The notes below the pieces were generated by a model. The model saw nothing but the letters and a program-made list of their open reading frames with translations, was not told the origin of the DNA and made no database searches. Position numbers and translations under genes: made by a program. DNA of 64,000 nt. Origin: Berberis thunbergii. Lineage: Eukaryota; Streptophyta; Magnoliopsida; Ranunculales; Berberidaceae. Positions 32,472 through 45,599 of the stretch are shown in pieces. The stretch lies in assembly GCA_003290165.1 (NCBI GenBank), contig QNQO01000524.1:620001-684000 (forward strand). The letters run 5' to 3'. Position 1 is the stretch's first letter; each line of letters opens with the position of its first letter.

Positions 32472-32800
32472 GGGTGTGTTTGGTTGCATGGAATCTTATG
32501 TCATGGGAATTTATGAGGGGACCACTACATTTTAGGCTAAATTGATATATCACTCCACATTTACCATTTGACCACCATTTGATTTTGTGATCAATGGTGG
32601 GAATGAAAGTCCCATAAACATGGGAATCCCACTCCTTGGCCCCCCAAGGCATGTGATTCTTATGTTCATGGGACTTTCATTCCCACCATTGATCACAAAA
32701 CCAAATGGTGGATGTGGAGTGATATATCAATTTAGCCTAAAATGTAGTGGTCCCCTCATGAATTCCCATGACATAGGATTCCATGCAACCAAACACACCC
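32472..32800. mobile_element. Tourist-like MITE (PIF/Harbinger type)
   Basis: A 329-bp near-perfect palindrome. The ends are GGGTGTGTTTGGTTGCATGG and its reverse complement, and a TTA duplication flanks it (32469-32471, 32801-32803). The TTA/TAA duplication and the terminal GG(G/C)TGTGTTTGG are standard for PIF/Harbinger MITEs. Both arms pair over almost the whole length, with a short loop near the middle (about 32640). No coding capacity. Confidence 0.92.
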
Positions 32801-32803
32801 TTA

Positions 32804-33743
32804 TAGACATGGATTTGACGTGGAAATGGTTAAGATGAGTTTATGATGTTCAAAACTTCAGCGACATCACTCTTATTATGCTAAAAAGACCATTTTCATG
32901 TTTTACTTCACTAATTGCCTTTGTCTGGTTAGTTTTTCTGCGACAATTTTCAGCAAGGAATAGCCCATGCAAAGGGGTTTGACCAAACCCCCCCCCCCTT
33001 TAATAAAAATCTATTGCTTAAATCAAACAAGGTTACAGAGGATTCCAATGAGGTTAAGAAATCTTTAAATAGAGAAAAAAAAACAAAAGATAAATTTTTT
33101 TTTTTTTTTTTTAATTTGGGTGCTAAAATTGATGAGTTGCGGTATCAAGGTAAACAAGAAGTAGAGAGAGCTGGATCCATTAGTTACACCAACAGAAGCA
33201 AGTGACAAACTCAAGTAGGTGGAGATGAGAACCAGCAACGCTTATGAACCATATGGTCTATGCTGTCAACCAGCTTAAGATTAAGGCAGGAAATGGTGTT
33301 TTCCAGATTGTTCTTCCTAGAATTAATCAAGAAGCGCGTGGGATACGCACCCTCATGAGCCCGCAGGCTCCCTATTTCATCAAATACTAATTAACAGTCT
33401 TCTGTGCCTGGTAATTGGCTTGTAATCTCTATTAATATAGCGAATATTAATTCTAGAGCTCACAAATTCGCCCTGGACTGGAATAAGCAATATCTCAATG
33501 AAAAACAAAATCTAGGCATCATATAGTTTACACCTAAAGGATTATAATAATTCAATTCAAAGTATGAATTCATTCTCTTTCCCAAGCTGTGACATGTTGA
33601 TTAATAAGATCTATTTATAAAAACTTTAGTAAACTGAAAATAAAGCTTATACAAGCAACATGTACCTACACTCTAGCTAAGAAAATGAAACTAATTTTAG
33701 TAAAAAAACATTATAGTACGAGTTGATTATATATAGTACTTGA
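32804..33743. other. Intergenic, with a poly-T run
   Basis: A 22-base T run lies at about 33091-33112. Short frames in this region are not recognised. The last part is probably the 3' flank of the gene at 33744-34229. Confidence 0.4.
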
Positions 33744-34229
33744 TCAGGCAACAGAGATACCTATGGAAGAAGGCCTAAACCTTTCAGAAACACTTGTACC
33801 AATCATGGAGTTCAATTCAGGTGAAAGCCCCATATACTCTGGCACTTCAGGAATGGTTGTAAGCGAACCATATCGATCATAAACTCCATATAACTCACCC
33901 TCATGCCGACCCATGCCTGATTTGGACTTTGATTTCTGCCCAAAAACCGATCTAATAAGTTTTTGCAGGGACTTTGAAATCTTATTAGAAAACTTCTTTG
34001 AATTTGATTGTGTTGTTCGTGCTTGTGGTGCTGGTATAAATGCTTTCACAGGATCCTGCCGAGGTACCGATAAGTGTGGCATGGAATATGTCCTAGTAGT
34101 AATAGCCGAATCAAGTTGGCGCTTGAATGAGTCTAGCTCAAATGAATCGTATAGTGAGCTCCCGCAATCCCATACAACCCGACCCTTATTGGTTTTGGTT
34201 TGATTTTGTTGTAGTTGACGTTTCTCCAT
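33744..34229 (-). CDS. Small plant protein of unknown function
   Basis: A single-exon gene for 161 residues. I chose the ATG at 34227-34229 (MEKRQLQQNQ); codons upstream to 34268 stay open but start with TTG. The protein has a conserved-looking core, GRVVWDCGSSLYDSFELDSF then KRQLDSAI and SMPHL, a basic middle part (SNKISKSLQKLIRSVFGQKS) and a C-terminal EVPEYMGLSPELNSMI. I see no signal peptide, membrane segment or enzymatic motif. The WDCGSSLYDSFEL phrase is familiar from small angiosperm proteins without a firmly known role. The frame is intact and codon use looks normal, so I treat it as real. A TATA-like element lies 80-90 bp upstream. Confidence 0.8.
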   Translation of the reverse strand: MEKRQLQQNQTKTNKGRVVWDCGSSLYDSFELDSFKRQLDSAITTRTYSMPHLSVPRQDPVKAFIPAPQARTTQSNSKKFSNKISKSLQKLIRSVFGQKSKSKSGMGRHEGELYGVYDRYGSLTTIPEVPEYMGLSPELNSMIGTSVSERFRPSSIGISVA

Positions 34230-34310
34230 GATCTCTTCTTCCTTTTGTTGTTGTTGTTGTTGATACAAAACTCTAATTCAATAGAGAACCTCCATTGAAG
34301 GTGGTGTTGG

Positions 34311-34319
34311 ATATATAGT
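34311..34319 (-). promoter_or_regulatory. TATA-like element of the small-protein gene
   Basis: On the minus strand this reads ACTATATAT, about 82-90 bp upstream of the ATG at 34229. Spacing suits a plant promoter with a short leader. Confidence 0.45.
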
Positions 34320-35792
34320 TATAAACATGGTACAAAAGATCGACCTGATGGGTCTTTTTGTTGTATTCTAGTGGCGAAGAATAAAGACGCGTTTGAAAGC
34401 TTCAACTTCACGTCTGCTCCATATGGACCATAAAATTAATATTTCATGTTGTGTGTTTGCATTTAATAAGAAGAGTTGCAGTTGATATTGTATAGTTGTT
34501 TTTGCCTTTCTTCATTCAGATGTCTATTTAATGAATATCATATAATATGTGATGATGAATTAGTTGCATTATAGGAAAATATGCGGGAAATATATGATGG
34601 AAATTCACTTCAAACTTGACCCAACCATGTTTTCAAGTAACCCTAATTTGTAAGTTTGGTTGTAAATGGATGGTATATGGATGTCGGTATGGCAAAACTT
34701 CACTTGTCTAAACCCCAAAAGGAAAGATATTATTGTGAAAATTCAGCGATCAATAATTTCAAAAATAGATACCTAACAAAATTATAAATTATTTATGGTC
34801 AGTTGGTACATGGAACTGTTTGGATTTAATCCCAGATTAATTGGTTGATAATGATGCGCGAAAGCAATATTCACCGGAAAGATATAGTACCCTCTACATA
34901 AACTACGAGAACTCCTAATCTTTTGTCATTAATTTGAAGAATAAATCGAACTATAGCGAATATGAAATTCCTATGTGAATGAAATCATTTTGATGGACCA
35001 CAACAACTCATAATCATCCACGTTAGTTCTAATCACATGGGATTACACCTAAAATATACAGAGAGTTAGGAGGTAGTTAGTTCAAAGTCGTTTTTGCATG
35101 CTCAATCTTCGTTTAATAGTGGCTATGCATGACTTCAAAGATAAGGTTTTATTATTCTTATTGATCTGTCTTCAGCAGCATCTCAGTTGTTTCTGCCAAG
35201 ACTACAAAATGCAGTGATGCCCAAAGGTGGATATGAGCTCACCAGATGAATTATGTATAAATTCTCTACTTTACTATTTAATACACTAGTTGGTCGAGGT
35301 CGAGACAACTCACCCTGTTTGATTTAACTTACAAGTGCATTTACACGAACGTAGGCTTTAGGAGTACCACAAATTCAAACAGAGCCTTGGAGAGCAAAAT
35401 ATTCCACCTTTCTGGTACACTAGAATGAAAAACATTAAATTGTCACCTACACTCATTCAATTTACCAACCTACCCAACCTAGAGAAAACGTATTCAAATA
35501 AACCGAACATTCAACAACTAAATTAGTGCTGAAGACTATGTTGTGTTGATAAATGTAGAGTCAAGCATGTCACATCAATCAAATTACATTCAACCATGAA
35601 ATGATTTTGGTGTACAAAATATTGACAACATTAGAACTACCAAAACTGCAAGCACAAGGATGCTTGTTGCTTCAAAACCCGTTCTATATTGACTTGAGTG
35701 GCATGTCAGGACCAACTGATAGATCAAAACCACTTCCATGATGTGCCTGCAAAAAGAAGCTCACGTAAAAGTCTTTGGTCACGTCATTTTTT
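34320..35792. other. Intergenic region and DCAF13 3' flank
   Basis: Nothing gene-like is seen on either strand. The region holds the upstream sequence of the minus-strand gene at 33744-34229 and, near 35500-35792, the probable 3' untranslated region of the DCAF13 homologue. Confidence 0.5.
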
Positions 35793-38700
35793 TCACTCGA
35801 CTTCCTTGATGATTCGCTTTTTACGCATTGGCTCAGTGGGGATGCTTCCTGGGGCACTATGAGCCCTCCTCCTCTCTTTCTTGTTCCTATCGGCTTCGAT
35901 CATGGTACGCCTGAGTATACCAGCCTTGTATATTGGTTTTGGCAAATGTCTATGCCTGAAATTTTAGCATTCAAGAATTGGATTAGATACAGCATGCCAA
36001 AAAATATGCCAAGGACACATGCAAACTTTTACTGGTAACTTGATTTTGCAGTGACTATTTAAGACAAATGATTGACAATATGCTGGTAATTTTATTGCAT
36101 TCATTCTTTCTTTCCTTTATTGTTTGGTTGATATCTTCTAATTCAGTCTGCTGTTAGATTGTTCTGGCTCACTTAAAACATACCTTATAATACGCTTAAC
36201 CTCAGGAAGGTGCTTGTAGCGATTCTTGACAGCCTCGTGATAATCATGTTTATTACGCTCCCTTGGAAGAAGCTGCAAGATAAAAGATTGTTGCTCAATA
36301 TTTAGGAAATGGTAAAGAGGCATGAACTATAAAAAACTGAACATGTAACGAACAATCTAGTGTGTGAGAGAGGCCATGCAAACAAAGAGAGTATAGCCAA
36401 GTTCTTGAGAATATCAAGACAATTGACACACTAACTTGTTGGGATCCACTTGCGTGATCAAGGTAGAAAAAAAAGTATTGATTGGACTCCATTGAATAAT
36501 GAATAATTATCTAGTGACTTTGATAAATTTACGAATTCTTACAACTCCCAACTGTTCTGATGCTTTGGCCTTCCATAAACGGAGATTAGTGTCATCACTT
36601 CCCGAAATAACATAGGTGGCATCACAACTGTACTTTACAGCAAACACCCTGCATAGAAAGAGAAAGTTCAATCAGACTAATGAAGTGAATTCACAGATTC
36701 ACACCTCATGTAAAAGCAGAATGACGACAAGATCGAGTTTCAAATCGGCCAAAACCTTTGCATTCTCTTAGTGTGGTATATCTCCCGGCTATGGCCGCCA
36801 TTATATTGGAAAATTCTTACCTGCAACAGTCAAAGACAATTACTCAAACTCCATCCTCATTGTTTTCAGCTTTCCATATTATCACATTTCATGTTTTATT
36901 TAAGAAAAACTAAATAGCTCCTAGTTATTAAATCTTTTTAAGATTATGCATTAGCATGCCTTCAACATGTTGGCCTAGCGTAACTAGCTCATGACTTTGG
37001 ACCTTGAATATAACTTAAGCTTGCCATCATGCCTCAACTAAATGGTAGCATGAATTCTGCATGCTTCAAACTCATGGTTGTATGCCTCCTGTTCATGCTA
37101 ATCACATCCCTACACACACTAGGACAATTTCGGCACGTTACTCACACTTCCCACACACTATGTTTTTATATTGCTTGTGATTTCAAAATAAATATGATTT
37201 TATTATTTGGATTTGATATTTTGGTTAGAAATATCAGCCAATGATTTCCCCAATTCACCAAAAGCCGACATGTGGATCATAAAGTTACATTTGAAGTTTC
37301 AAGAAAAACTTGCAACTACAAGACATTCTCCTTTACTAGTAATGCTCTTTTTTCTCCTTTTCTTTTTATAATTTACATTGTGCTTTAGAAATCATACCAG
37401 AGTGGGATCAATCTCAAACTCAAATCTTTCTTTAAAAAAAGTATACATATATATAAAATAAAAATAAAAACTCTCTGTGATGCAACTGCAGAGAAGAGTG
37501 AACTCACAGTTCTATCATAAGAGCCTGTAACAAATTCTCGGCCAGTTGGTGAGTAGTCTATATCCATCCTGAAATTAAGCAAGTGTTAAGACATAAGCAA
37601 CAAATTTGTTAAGAATTGAAATCCACTTCTCCAAACAAAAAGGCTGATACTCACACTGCAGAAACATGATCTTTGTGCACGCATCTGGCTTCATCTAATT
37701 TACGAGCATCGTAACTATAGCAATTGCAGTCTTCATTTGCCTTCATTATTGCAAATTAAGACGTGTCATTATCACAAACATAGGAAAATTAGTATACCCC
37801 AAGTATATAAGAGCTGCAGAACTACAAAGCATGCCTCAGAGAAGCATACATTACAATGACCTAAATAAGGCACAAAATAAGAACCCCAAAGGTGAAACCA
37901 ATGACACATTCGTTATCAAATCCATTGGGAAGATGATCATCGACCAAATAAAAACGTAACACACAGAACCCGCCTCAAACATATGTTTACTGCCAACCAG
38001 AATAAGGCTGCATTATGTTCTTACAGCTGTGAAGTTCAGAGGTTCCATTGGATTCCAAGCAATTGAATTTGTTTTCGTCTGTCACAAGCCAAAGTGAAGT
38101 CAGCGTTTCACAAAAATTGCCAACAGAGAGCCAGAAACCAGAATAACAAAGAAAATGAATTCAAATAAAAATAGAACAAACAAGAGTACCTTCATGATAA
38201 GCTTTCTTATTGGGCTTTCCAAACGTAAATCATATAATGTTATGCTGCGGTCACTATAAGAAACCAAAAAAAAAAGTATTCAGTATCCCCCCGGCTTACA
38301 ACATGAATAAAGCAGTAAACGCAATTTGGACTTTCTGATCAGGTAAAAGTTCACTCTAAAAAATTGCAAAGCCAAAGTGCCTATAGAAACATCAAGAGAA
38401 CTACAATAACAGTTGTATTTTCAACAGTGTCACATGATAACTAGCCAGGGTAACATCATGAGTATGTAACATGGCCTTAATGATACTGGGAAGGAGAGAG
38501 AGAAGAGGGGGGGCGCTTACAACTGGATGTTTTTAGGAAGAACTAATGACAGAAGGATGATGCAAAATGATTAGAGGGAGATGAAAGTGATGGTCTGAGC
38601 TCTTTTGAGGAATCACGAAACCAGTTAGGCTGACATCAGATGCGGATGTGTGATCATCTGTTGTCCACCACGTACAAGGCCTATTTTAAAGATATTTTGG

Positions 38701-41700
38701 AATATTTTCTTATTTTCTTTACTTGATTTTTAGCCAATTATTTAGCTTGCATTGCTTTTTTTAATACATTAAACATTTGAATTAAGAACCAAAGAAAGAA
38801 AAAACTGGAACAAGCTGAGTAAGAAGCACAGAGAGAAAAAAGCACAAAGCGAGAAAGAAAACAGGAAAAGTACAATCACACTGCGTTTCACAAATGAGAC
38901 TATCCCACTGCTGCAGCAACTCCGGAATGGGTAGAGAGGATGGAACCATTCCCCAAGCTAAAGCCCACTGAATGCACATGATCTTGATCATGTTCCACAA
39001 CTCTTGCAGCTCAATTTTCTTTATAAGCAAGGGAGAAAGGGTTTATTTAGGACTTAGTTTATCCTTAGAGGAAACTTTAGTTTCTATTTTTTTTTTTTTT
39101 CCTCTCTTTGAGATTCCTGCTATAGTGAAGAACCCTAGTTTTTTCTGTGCATTTGCTTCCACTAGTATTTTATCATGTTGGACACAGAAGTGTGTGCAAG
39201 TGTGAAATACAACAATCCACGTTAAGGGATTTTAAAGAAGTAAAAAATTGCAGAAACTTTCAAGAAAATCAAACCCAAAAAAAAGGAGGAGGGGGGTGAA
39301 AAGTAATGATACCAACAGTTGAACAATGATGAAATGATCCCAAAGAACTTGTTCTCCATATCTAAATATAAGGGAATCTAATATGAAAGTCCACATCTAA
39401 TTATGAGGGAGTCTACTAGGTCATCTTGTCCAGAGAATACACTTGCAAACCAACAATTTACAAAACCCAATAGCAGTGACTTTCTAATAGTTTGTCAGAT
39501 AGGATTTGGTAGGCAACATTCTCCATTATAAAGTAGGTGGTAATCAATTGGACTAGTAGGGTGTCTCTCCCTTGTCGACCTCCTCCGAGGTATAAGAGGA
39601 TCAGGTGATGGAAGTGAAACAATTGATGCAACCACTGTGGCTTTAGAACCATTAAGGTCCCCTAATAATGTTATACAAATTAAGGATACAAAGATCCAAA
39701 ATAAATTCATTAGAACATTGGATGAAATGTGAAAACCAACCCCAGACAGTAAATCAACACTTCCATCACCATCACACTTTCCTCTGGAACATTATGGCAA
39801 AAAACATTGTTTTTATGCTTTTTCCAAATCTTCCAACAAAAACAAACGGAAAAACCTTCCATAATAGCTTACCCTTTAAGGTAAGAGGACATGGAATCTT
39901 CCAGCTCCTCAACAACCCAAATAATAATCAACACTTCCATCACCACAAAAAACCAAACAAACCTACAAACAACATGAACTTGTAGGCCCAACATGAACAA
40001 CTTGTAGGCCCAACTACAATGAATGAAAAGATAGCTAGTATTCTCAACATGAACTGCATAACATATCCATTCAACTTCCTCTCTTGTTTTATTTGAATCA
40101 ATTTTATCATAGGGGATACAACACTTAAGGTGACAGACAATATTGTAAGTGCCACCCTATAGATTTTTGTACCCCGGTTCGCAGATGAATGTAAAATGAG
40201 GATGAAAACCCCTTTGTATCGGTTTTGCTTTCCACCCATGAGATGCTTTAAGAGGCCTGCAAATCGACTAGATCTCCTGTGTAGAAAATGAAGAGATACT
40301 GAGTAGAGCACTTGTCAAAATGTTTCCATTTCCCACCATGACCCTATGTTGTCAGGGCGCGGAGCACTATGAGCCACTAATGAGGTTTCTTAGCGTCCCG
40401 GGCGTCGTGGCAGTGCCTCTGTGACGATCGGGAGTTGACAACAAAATTCTGTTGCAGAAAAAAACTGTCCCCCAAATAAATTTCATCAATTTTATCTTCA
40501 TCATCCCCCAAAGGCTAAATCAGGCTAAATCGCTTTAGTTAGTTACTTAGATAGTTATTAAATAAATTAATAATTTAAATTGAAGTTATTTATTTTTTAT
40601 TGTATTAAAAAAAGTGATATTAGTGCCCCAAATCCAGTTCTTGAGACTAAATTTCTCAATCATCTGTCTACAAGCTAACACTGAGACTTGAAATTGAGAA
40701 ATTACTTCATCGGTGACAACTTTGAACTTGAAAATATTACTTTATTTTATATACCAAGGGTATCAGGCTTAACGCTTGAACTGTTCAACTTTTTTCGCTC
40801 CTTGTTTATTTGGGATTAGGATGATTAAAGCAATGTAAGCCATCAGTAAAAGCTCTTCTACTGAAGCCCTTTACAACTTTCAACAAGATCCTTCATTGAA
40901 TTGATGGTACTCTTTTCCAGAAATTATCTTTCCAGGGAAAACACAATTTGATAGAAGAGTTGATTTAATTGAATCCCATCAACGGAGGGGTGCCAATACT
41001 CTCTCTTCACAAAGCTCCTTTTAAACTAGAGGGCATTGTTTGGACATCAAACTCTCTCCACCTTGCATTTCTAGATCTTCAATAGAGGTTGATGTTTAAC
41101 TTGACCAATTTGTGAAAAAACGAGTACAGCATAGATCACCCATGAGGGCCCACTAGAGGCCTGCCTTGTTCTTTCAGAAAGAGTGTTCCCTTTCAACAGA
41201 CTTATCAAGTATTTATGAAGCCTTAGCCTATTCACCTTCGTTGAGATCCCAAGTCTCCACAAACTCAATGTTATGGAGAGAAATCAACATTTCATTGCAT
41301 TCAGAAGCTCCGAGATGCTGAATCGTAAGACCTCCACTGCTTTATGTTCAATTTTATCAGCTTTAATTTTCCAAAGGATATAACCACTGTTACCCATAGC
41401 TTCCAAATATTGCCACCTAAAGTCCACTGAAGAGATGAACTACTCTTGATTGAACCACATGAGTTCAAAATTGAAGGGGCAAGGGCCTCACACTCTAGCA
41501 GACGGTGTCAAAACACTGTGAAATCTGCGAGCCTCAACACTCCCAGCAATCTTTTCTTTGATTCAACAATGTGAATCAGCCTCTTTTGAACACAAAATCC
41601 TTGAGGCTGATTATTTAAAATAGGGTATGTTTGGTAGCAGAGAATTGAATCTTCAAGAAAAAGTGGACAGGGAGAGAAATCAGTAAAGACGCGCGAGGCT

Positions 41701-44235
41701 GGGGACAGTCATCCAGTTCCATTTCAGTAAGCATTTTTCGGTTCCTCCCCAAATCGTATGTAGTAAGAAAACTGCCATATCATATTACGATTGTTATTAA
41801 AAACCCGTACTTTCTGAAGAAATGGGTTCTAGGCAAGGCAACTAAAGATACTCTCTTATTTTTGGAAGATTGATGAAAGACCTAACACAACTACAAGCAT
41901 TAAAGGGACCTCCCTGAGGGTTCATCTCAATATTCATTACATTGACGTTCAAGCCACAATCGCTCATTTTGGTCGCCCATCTCTCAACCATTTCCCCTTA
42001 TTACTCCAATTTACAGTATCCCGAAACTCAAAATTTGAGATTGCCTCTCCATTCCTAATCCAATCATCAGTAAGAAACGATACTTGCACCATGGAGTTAA
42101 GATAATTATGTCAAAACAACCTTTTCAATGAAGAAGTTGAGACTACGATGGCATTTGTTTTACAATATCCATAGGATGAAATTTTTTTTAAACAGTAAAG
42201 AGTTAAATATTAATTAAAGAAAAGAGTTACAATGGAAAACCTGAACACCAAAGAAATGAATATATTATGAGCTAAACACAAATACCAGACAAATTATACA
42301 ACTGCTACTAAGAAATAAATGAACACCTATGCAGTTTCAAATTAGGGATACATGCTAAAAAGGGTCTAATTAGTACATAAAAATTAGAAATTGTCACACT
42401 AAACTGAAATTAAGTAATTAACATTGAAAATTTGCAATCCCCTATTTTTTGTGATGGTAAAACAATACATACCTGGATGATGTTGCCAACACATTTGGTT
42501 CTCCAGGATTAAAGCGTACCGAGAGGACAGTGTCTTTTCCCCACTCAAAAGTGCTTATTGGTTCCGATCTTTGTACAAAAGGTACATTTTGTCAAAAACA
42601 TGAACAGCCAAAATCATTATTTAAATGACAGTTACTGTGATTCTAACCTATTATGATCCCAGATATCAACTTGAGCACCAGCAGTAGCAAAGCGGTCACC
42701 CTCCCACTGGTGATCAACAGCCCTGAAACAAGAAAACATTATAAAATCAGGCACTAGGATTTGAGAGAAAATGTCTGGTGCTCAAAACAATACTAATAGT
42801 AATACCACACTAAATAGATATAATAACATGTTAAGAATAAGTTGAAACTCATACCAAAAAGCATTCTTCCATACATAAACTGCCAATGGCTGAAATCACA
42901 AAGAAAGAAAAGTGAGAAGAAACATCTGACTGTATCAAAATAATCTAATACACTGATGCTTCCTAAAGCACTGACCTCAGAGGACTGGTCAGATGACTCA
43001 TGCATATCACTTGCCGAGGGAACATTCCAGAGCCTGACACTGAATGATAAGATAAAGTAATCAGTATACAAACTAATACCAGTCATCTGCATCTGCTCAA
43101 TGTAACATTGAGCATAAATTGCAGCTTTTATTAAAAAAAAAAAAAAAATGCACTTACGTGCAATCGGTTCCACATGATACTAGAATGCGGCCATCTGAAG
43201 AAGCTGTTAAACCCCGTACTGCACCTTGATGACCAGGGAACTGGCGAACCATTCTCCTGTTTATTTTATTGAAATTAATTTCAGATAAAACTGCACCTAA
43301 GCAAAATTATAAACTGAAAAAACACAAACAGTGAAATCCCACTGGCATTACAATGAAAATTCTGCAAGATGATGATTTCTAAGAAGTGGCTTCTCTAGGC
43401 TATTTTAACTTCAGTAAAGAATGGAAGAGGCTACAGATGCATAAGTTTATTGGTCTTAAATCAAATACCTGGTAGAGATATCCCAAAGACGAATATCTGC
43501 CAAAAGGAAAAAAAAAAAATGTTAAGCACTGTACATATTAAAAAAAAAATTCGCACAACCATGACATGGCCAACGGCCAATGTAACCAAACTGAACAGAT
43601 CCCCTGATAGTAGACTAATACACTCTAGCAACTATATTGTATATAGTGTCAAATAAAGTATAAACCAAAATCAGTATTAGCCAGAGGTGCCACTATATTG
43701 TACATCGTGTTGAATAAAGTATAAACCAAAATCAGTATTAGCCAGAGGCTGCAACATACCTCCATCCATTGAACCTGAAAATATCCCCTTCAAGTGATTT
43801 GGATTCTTGGCCATACATGAAATAGCATCAATGTGCCCATCCATTGCTCCAATAAAAGGTCTTGCAAATATCTAGTTGCACAAACCAAAAACAATCAGAT
43901 CATATAGTGAACAAACACACATTGTCGAACTAGAAACATACCCCCTAAAATTTGCAAAACAAGTATTACCTTCTCCAATTTCGCTGAATTAAGAGCACGC
44001 ACATATTCGGTAGCCTTCTCTTGCTGTCGCAGTCTCGGATCATAGTTATGAAAAACCTTCTACTCAATACAATAAAAACAACAAAATTTTCATTAAGTAT
44101 TTACTTGACGAAATCCGGCCAAAAATGAAACAAATTTTCAGGAAATAGTCTGTAATAGATCTTCCGTACCTGGAGATCTTTACTCCGCTCTCGTGTAAAG
44201 TCCTCCGTAGAGCGAGAAATGACTTTGACCTTCAT
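35793..44235 (-). CDS. DCAF13: DCAF13/SOF1 homologue, WD40 ribosome-biogenesis factor
   Basis: Family role: WD40 and SOF1-domain protein of the U3 snoRNP/SSU processome for 18S rRNA maturation in the nucleolus; in animals also a DDB1-CUL4 substrate receptor. I trace 17 exons: 44235-44170, 44059-43970, 43871-43760, 43496-43469, 43256-43158, 43039-42976, 42889-42855, 42722-42648, 42568-42473, 38253-38190, 38078-38025, 37740-37655, 37568-37508, 36820-36756, 36648-36543, 36272-36184, 35955-35793. Every intron is GT-AG, phases fit and the sum is 1353 nt, giving 450 residues, close to the 445 of the human protein. It starts MKVKVISRSTEDFTRE. Clear WD motifs are CGTDCTVRLWN, DIDYSPTGREFVTGSYDRT and VISGSDDTNLRLWKA. 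The Sof1 tail has NRYKHLPEVKRII, RHRHLPKPIYKA, AHSAPGS and RKKRIIKEVE. No lesion is seen. Intron 9 is 4.2 kb. Confidence 0.95.
38254..42472 (-). other. Oversized intron 9 of DCAF13
   Basis: A 4.2-kb intron in a gene whose other introns run from about 80 to 700 bp. Most is AT-rich and unassigned. A GC-rich patch lies at about 40350-40440. Parts on the minus strand (for example TDDWIRNGEAISNFEFRDTV near 42060-41990) vaguely recall a LINE C-terminal region. Decayed insertions are the likely reason for its size. Splice sites are intact. Confidence 0.6.
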
Positions 44236-44260
44236 TCTCTATAAGAGTTCTCAAGACCAA

Positions 44261-44739
44261 CTAAAAAGCTCCACTTCTTCCAAAGAGAAACCCAAATTTC
44301 CCAAACTGAATTTCTGTTTAGAAAACAAATAAATTAATTCACTGCACTCAGGACCCGCAGACGAATCTGTAGCAATGTCAAGAACCCTAATTGACTTGTT
44401 TTGATCCTAAACCCCAGACCCAAATTTGAGCACAGGATAATATTTTGCAAATTAAACCCAGTCTAAAGCCTCAAACTTTTTAAGCTTAATTGACGAAAGA
44501 AATAGTTTTTCTCTTCTATAAACCCTAAAGCTCAAACCTTTGGAATGAAAACATGGTTTCGCGGAGAACCCAATAACGATTCGTTGTTCGAACAAACATC
44601 AAATTGTTTTAGAGGGGTTGGGCAGCAGAGAAAGCCACAAATATGCGCAGTTTGCAATGCAATATATATGTCAAAGTCGGCCAGATAACACAAACAACAA
44701 CTTGAAAAAAAGATAGAGAAGAGAAGAACAAGAGTACCT
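44261..44739 (-). other. Probable 5'-UTR intron of DCAF13
   Basis: On the minus strand, CTCATAG/GTACTC at 44739 and TTTTTAG/TTGG at 44261 would splice a leader exon to a short piece 26 bp before the ATG. The interval holds a telo-box AAACCCTAA at 44520-44528. Inferred from splice motifs only. Confidence 0.45.
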
Positions 44740-44849
44740 ATGAGAGTCTTCAAACAACCCCACAGTCTGAAACCTGGTGTTAAGTGCTAACCAGAGAGAG
44801 AGAAAAAGTCGTCTTCTTCAGCAGCGCTACCTGTAAGGAGTATAGAGGA

Positions 44850-44856
44850 AGGGTTT
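44850..44856 (-). promoter_or_regulatory. Telo-box near the DCAF13 transcription start
   Basis: AAACCCT on the minus strand, near the probable transcription start. Telo-boxes are enriched near the start sites of plant genes for ribosomal proteins and ribosome biogenesis, so this fits the product. A second telo-box lies downstream at 44520-44528. Confidence 0.6.
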
Positions 44857-44901
44857 AAGGCAGTACGTTTATTTTATGGTTTTGGGGTCATATTACTTTT
44901 T

Positions 44902-44907
44902 GGCCCA
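44902..44907 (-). promoter_or_regulatory. Site II element (TGGGCC) of the DCAF13 promoter
   Basis: TGGGCC on the minus strand, about 50 bp upstream of the telo-box. Site II motifs bind TCP factors and act together with telo-boxes in cycling cells. The pairing and order are as known for ribosome-biogenesis promoters. Confidence 0.6.
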
Positions 44908-45599
44908 ATTGGTTAGGGCTAATCCTTATTTGGTTCCCCAAAGTTTAGGCTATTCAAGTCAAACCCCCTCTATTGTTATTTATTTTATTACAACCTTTTG
45001 ATGATAAGTAAAAATTATTATTGAAGAGTTCATATATAATTTACAAATAATTAGGGGCTTTGAATAAATTATGTTAGGAGTTTAGGTATAATTAACAATA
45101 TTTGATAGGAGCAAATTTTGATCGTAAATAATCTGAATTTGAGAGGGTAAAGTGGTACTAATAGTTTTTTAATTTAAAATTATAAAATTACCCTGATCAC
45201 TATTCACTTACCTAATATTTTTCTTATAAATATAATACAATTGAAAGGGTATCTTGGATAATTAAAAAATCAGGACTATGACACATTCACTGTTCCTAAA
45301 GGAAACTTGCATCATATAGTTTAGATGTACTTGGAAAAAGGAATTGATACCTCTGAGTTTGGATTGGCATTTCATATAAAAAAAATCGAAACCGATTTTG
45401 GACTGTATCACTGCCATATCGTCTTGGCCTCAAACCGAATAGAGTTTTTTTGCTAATTCGGTACTGATACCGAACCTTACTATGTAATTTGATGCGGTTC
45501 TCGTTCTAGACTTTTAGGAACCAAATTTATCGAACGGTACCAAAAAGTAAATGGAGGAAATAATTTACTTTTAAATAATACTAATAAATCAATTATTAT
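44908..45599. other. Intergenic, no gene seen
   Basis: AT-rich DNA between the DCAF13 promoter and a LINE. A patch at 45390-45540 has scattered AACCGA and TCGGT words like a decayed relative of the 1532-1921 element, but no ends are visible. Confidence 0.35.

Noticed and set aside
32410..32838. Frames repeated on both strands around the MITE
   Set aside because: They result from the palindrome of the Tourist-like element.
40900..42080. Possible minus-strand LINE in DCAF13 intron 9
   Set aside because: Only short vague matches could be read and no block order; noted under the intron instead.
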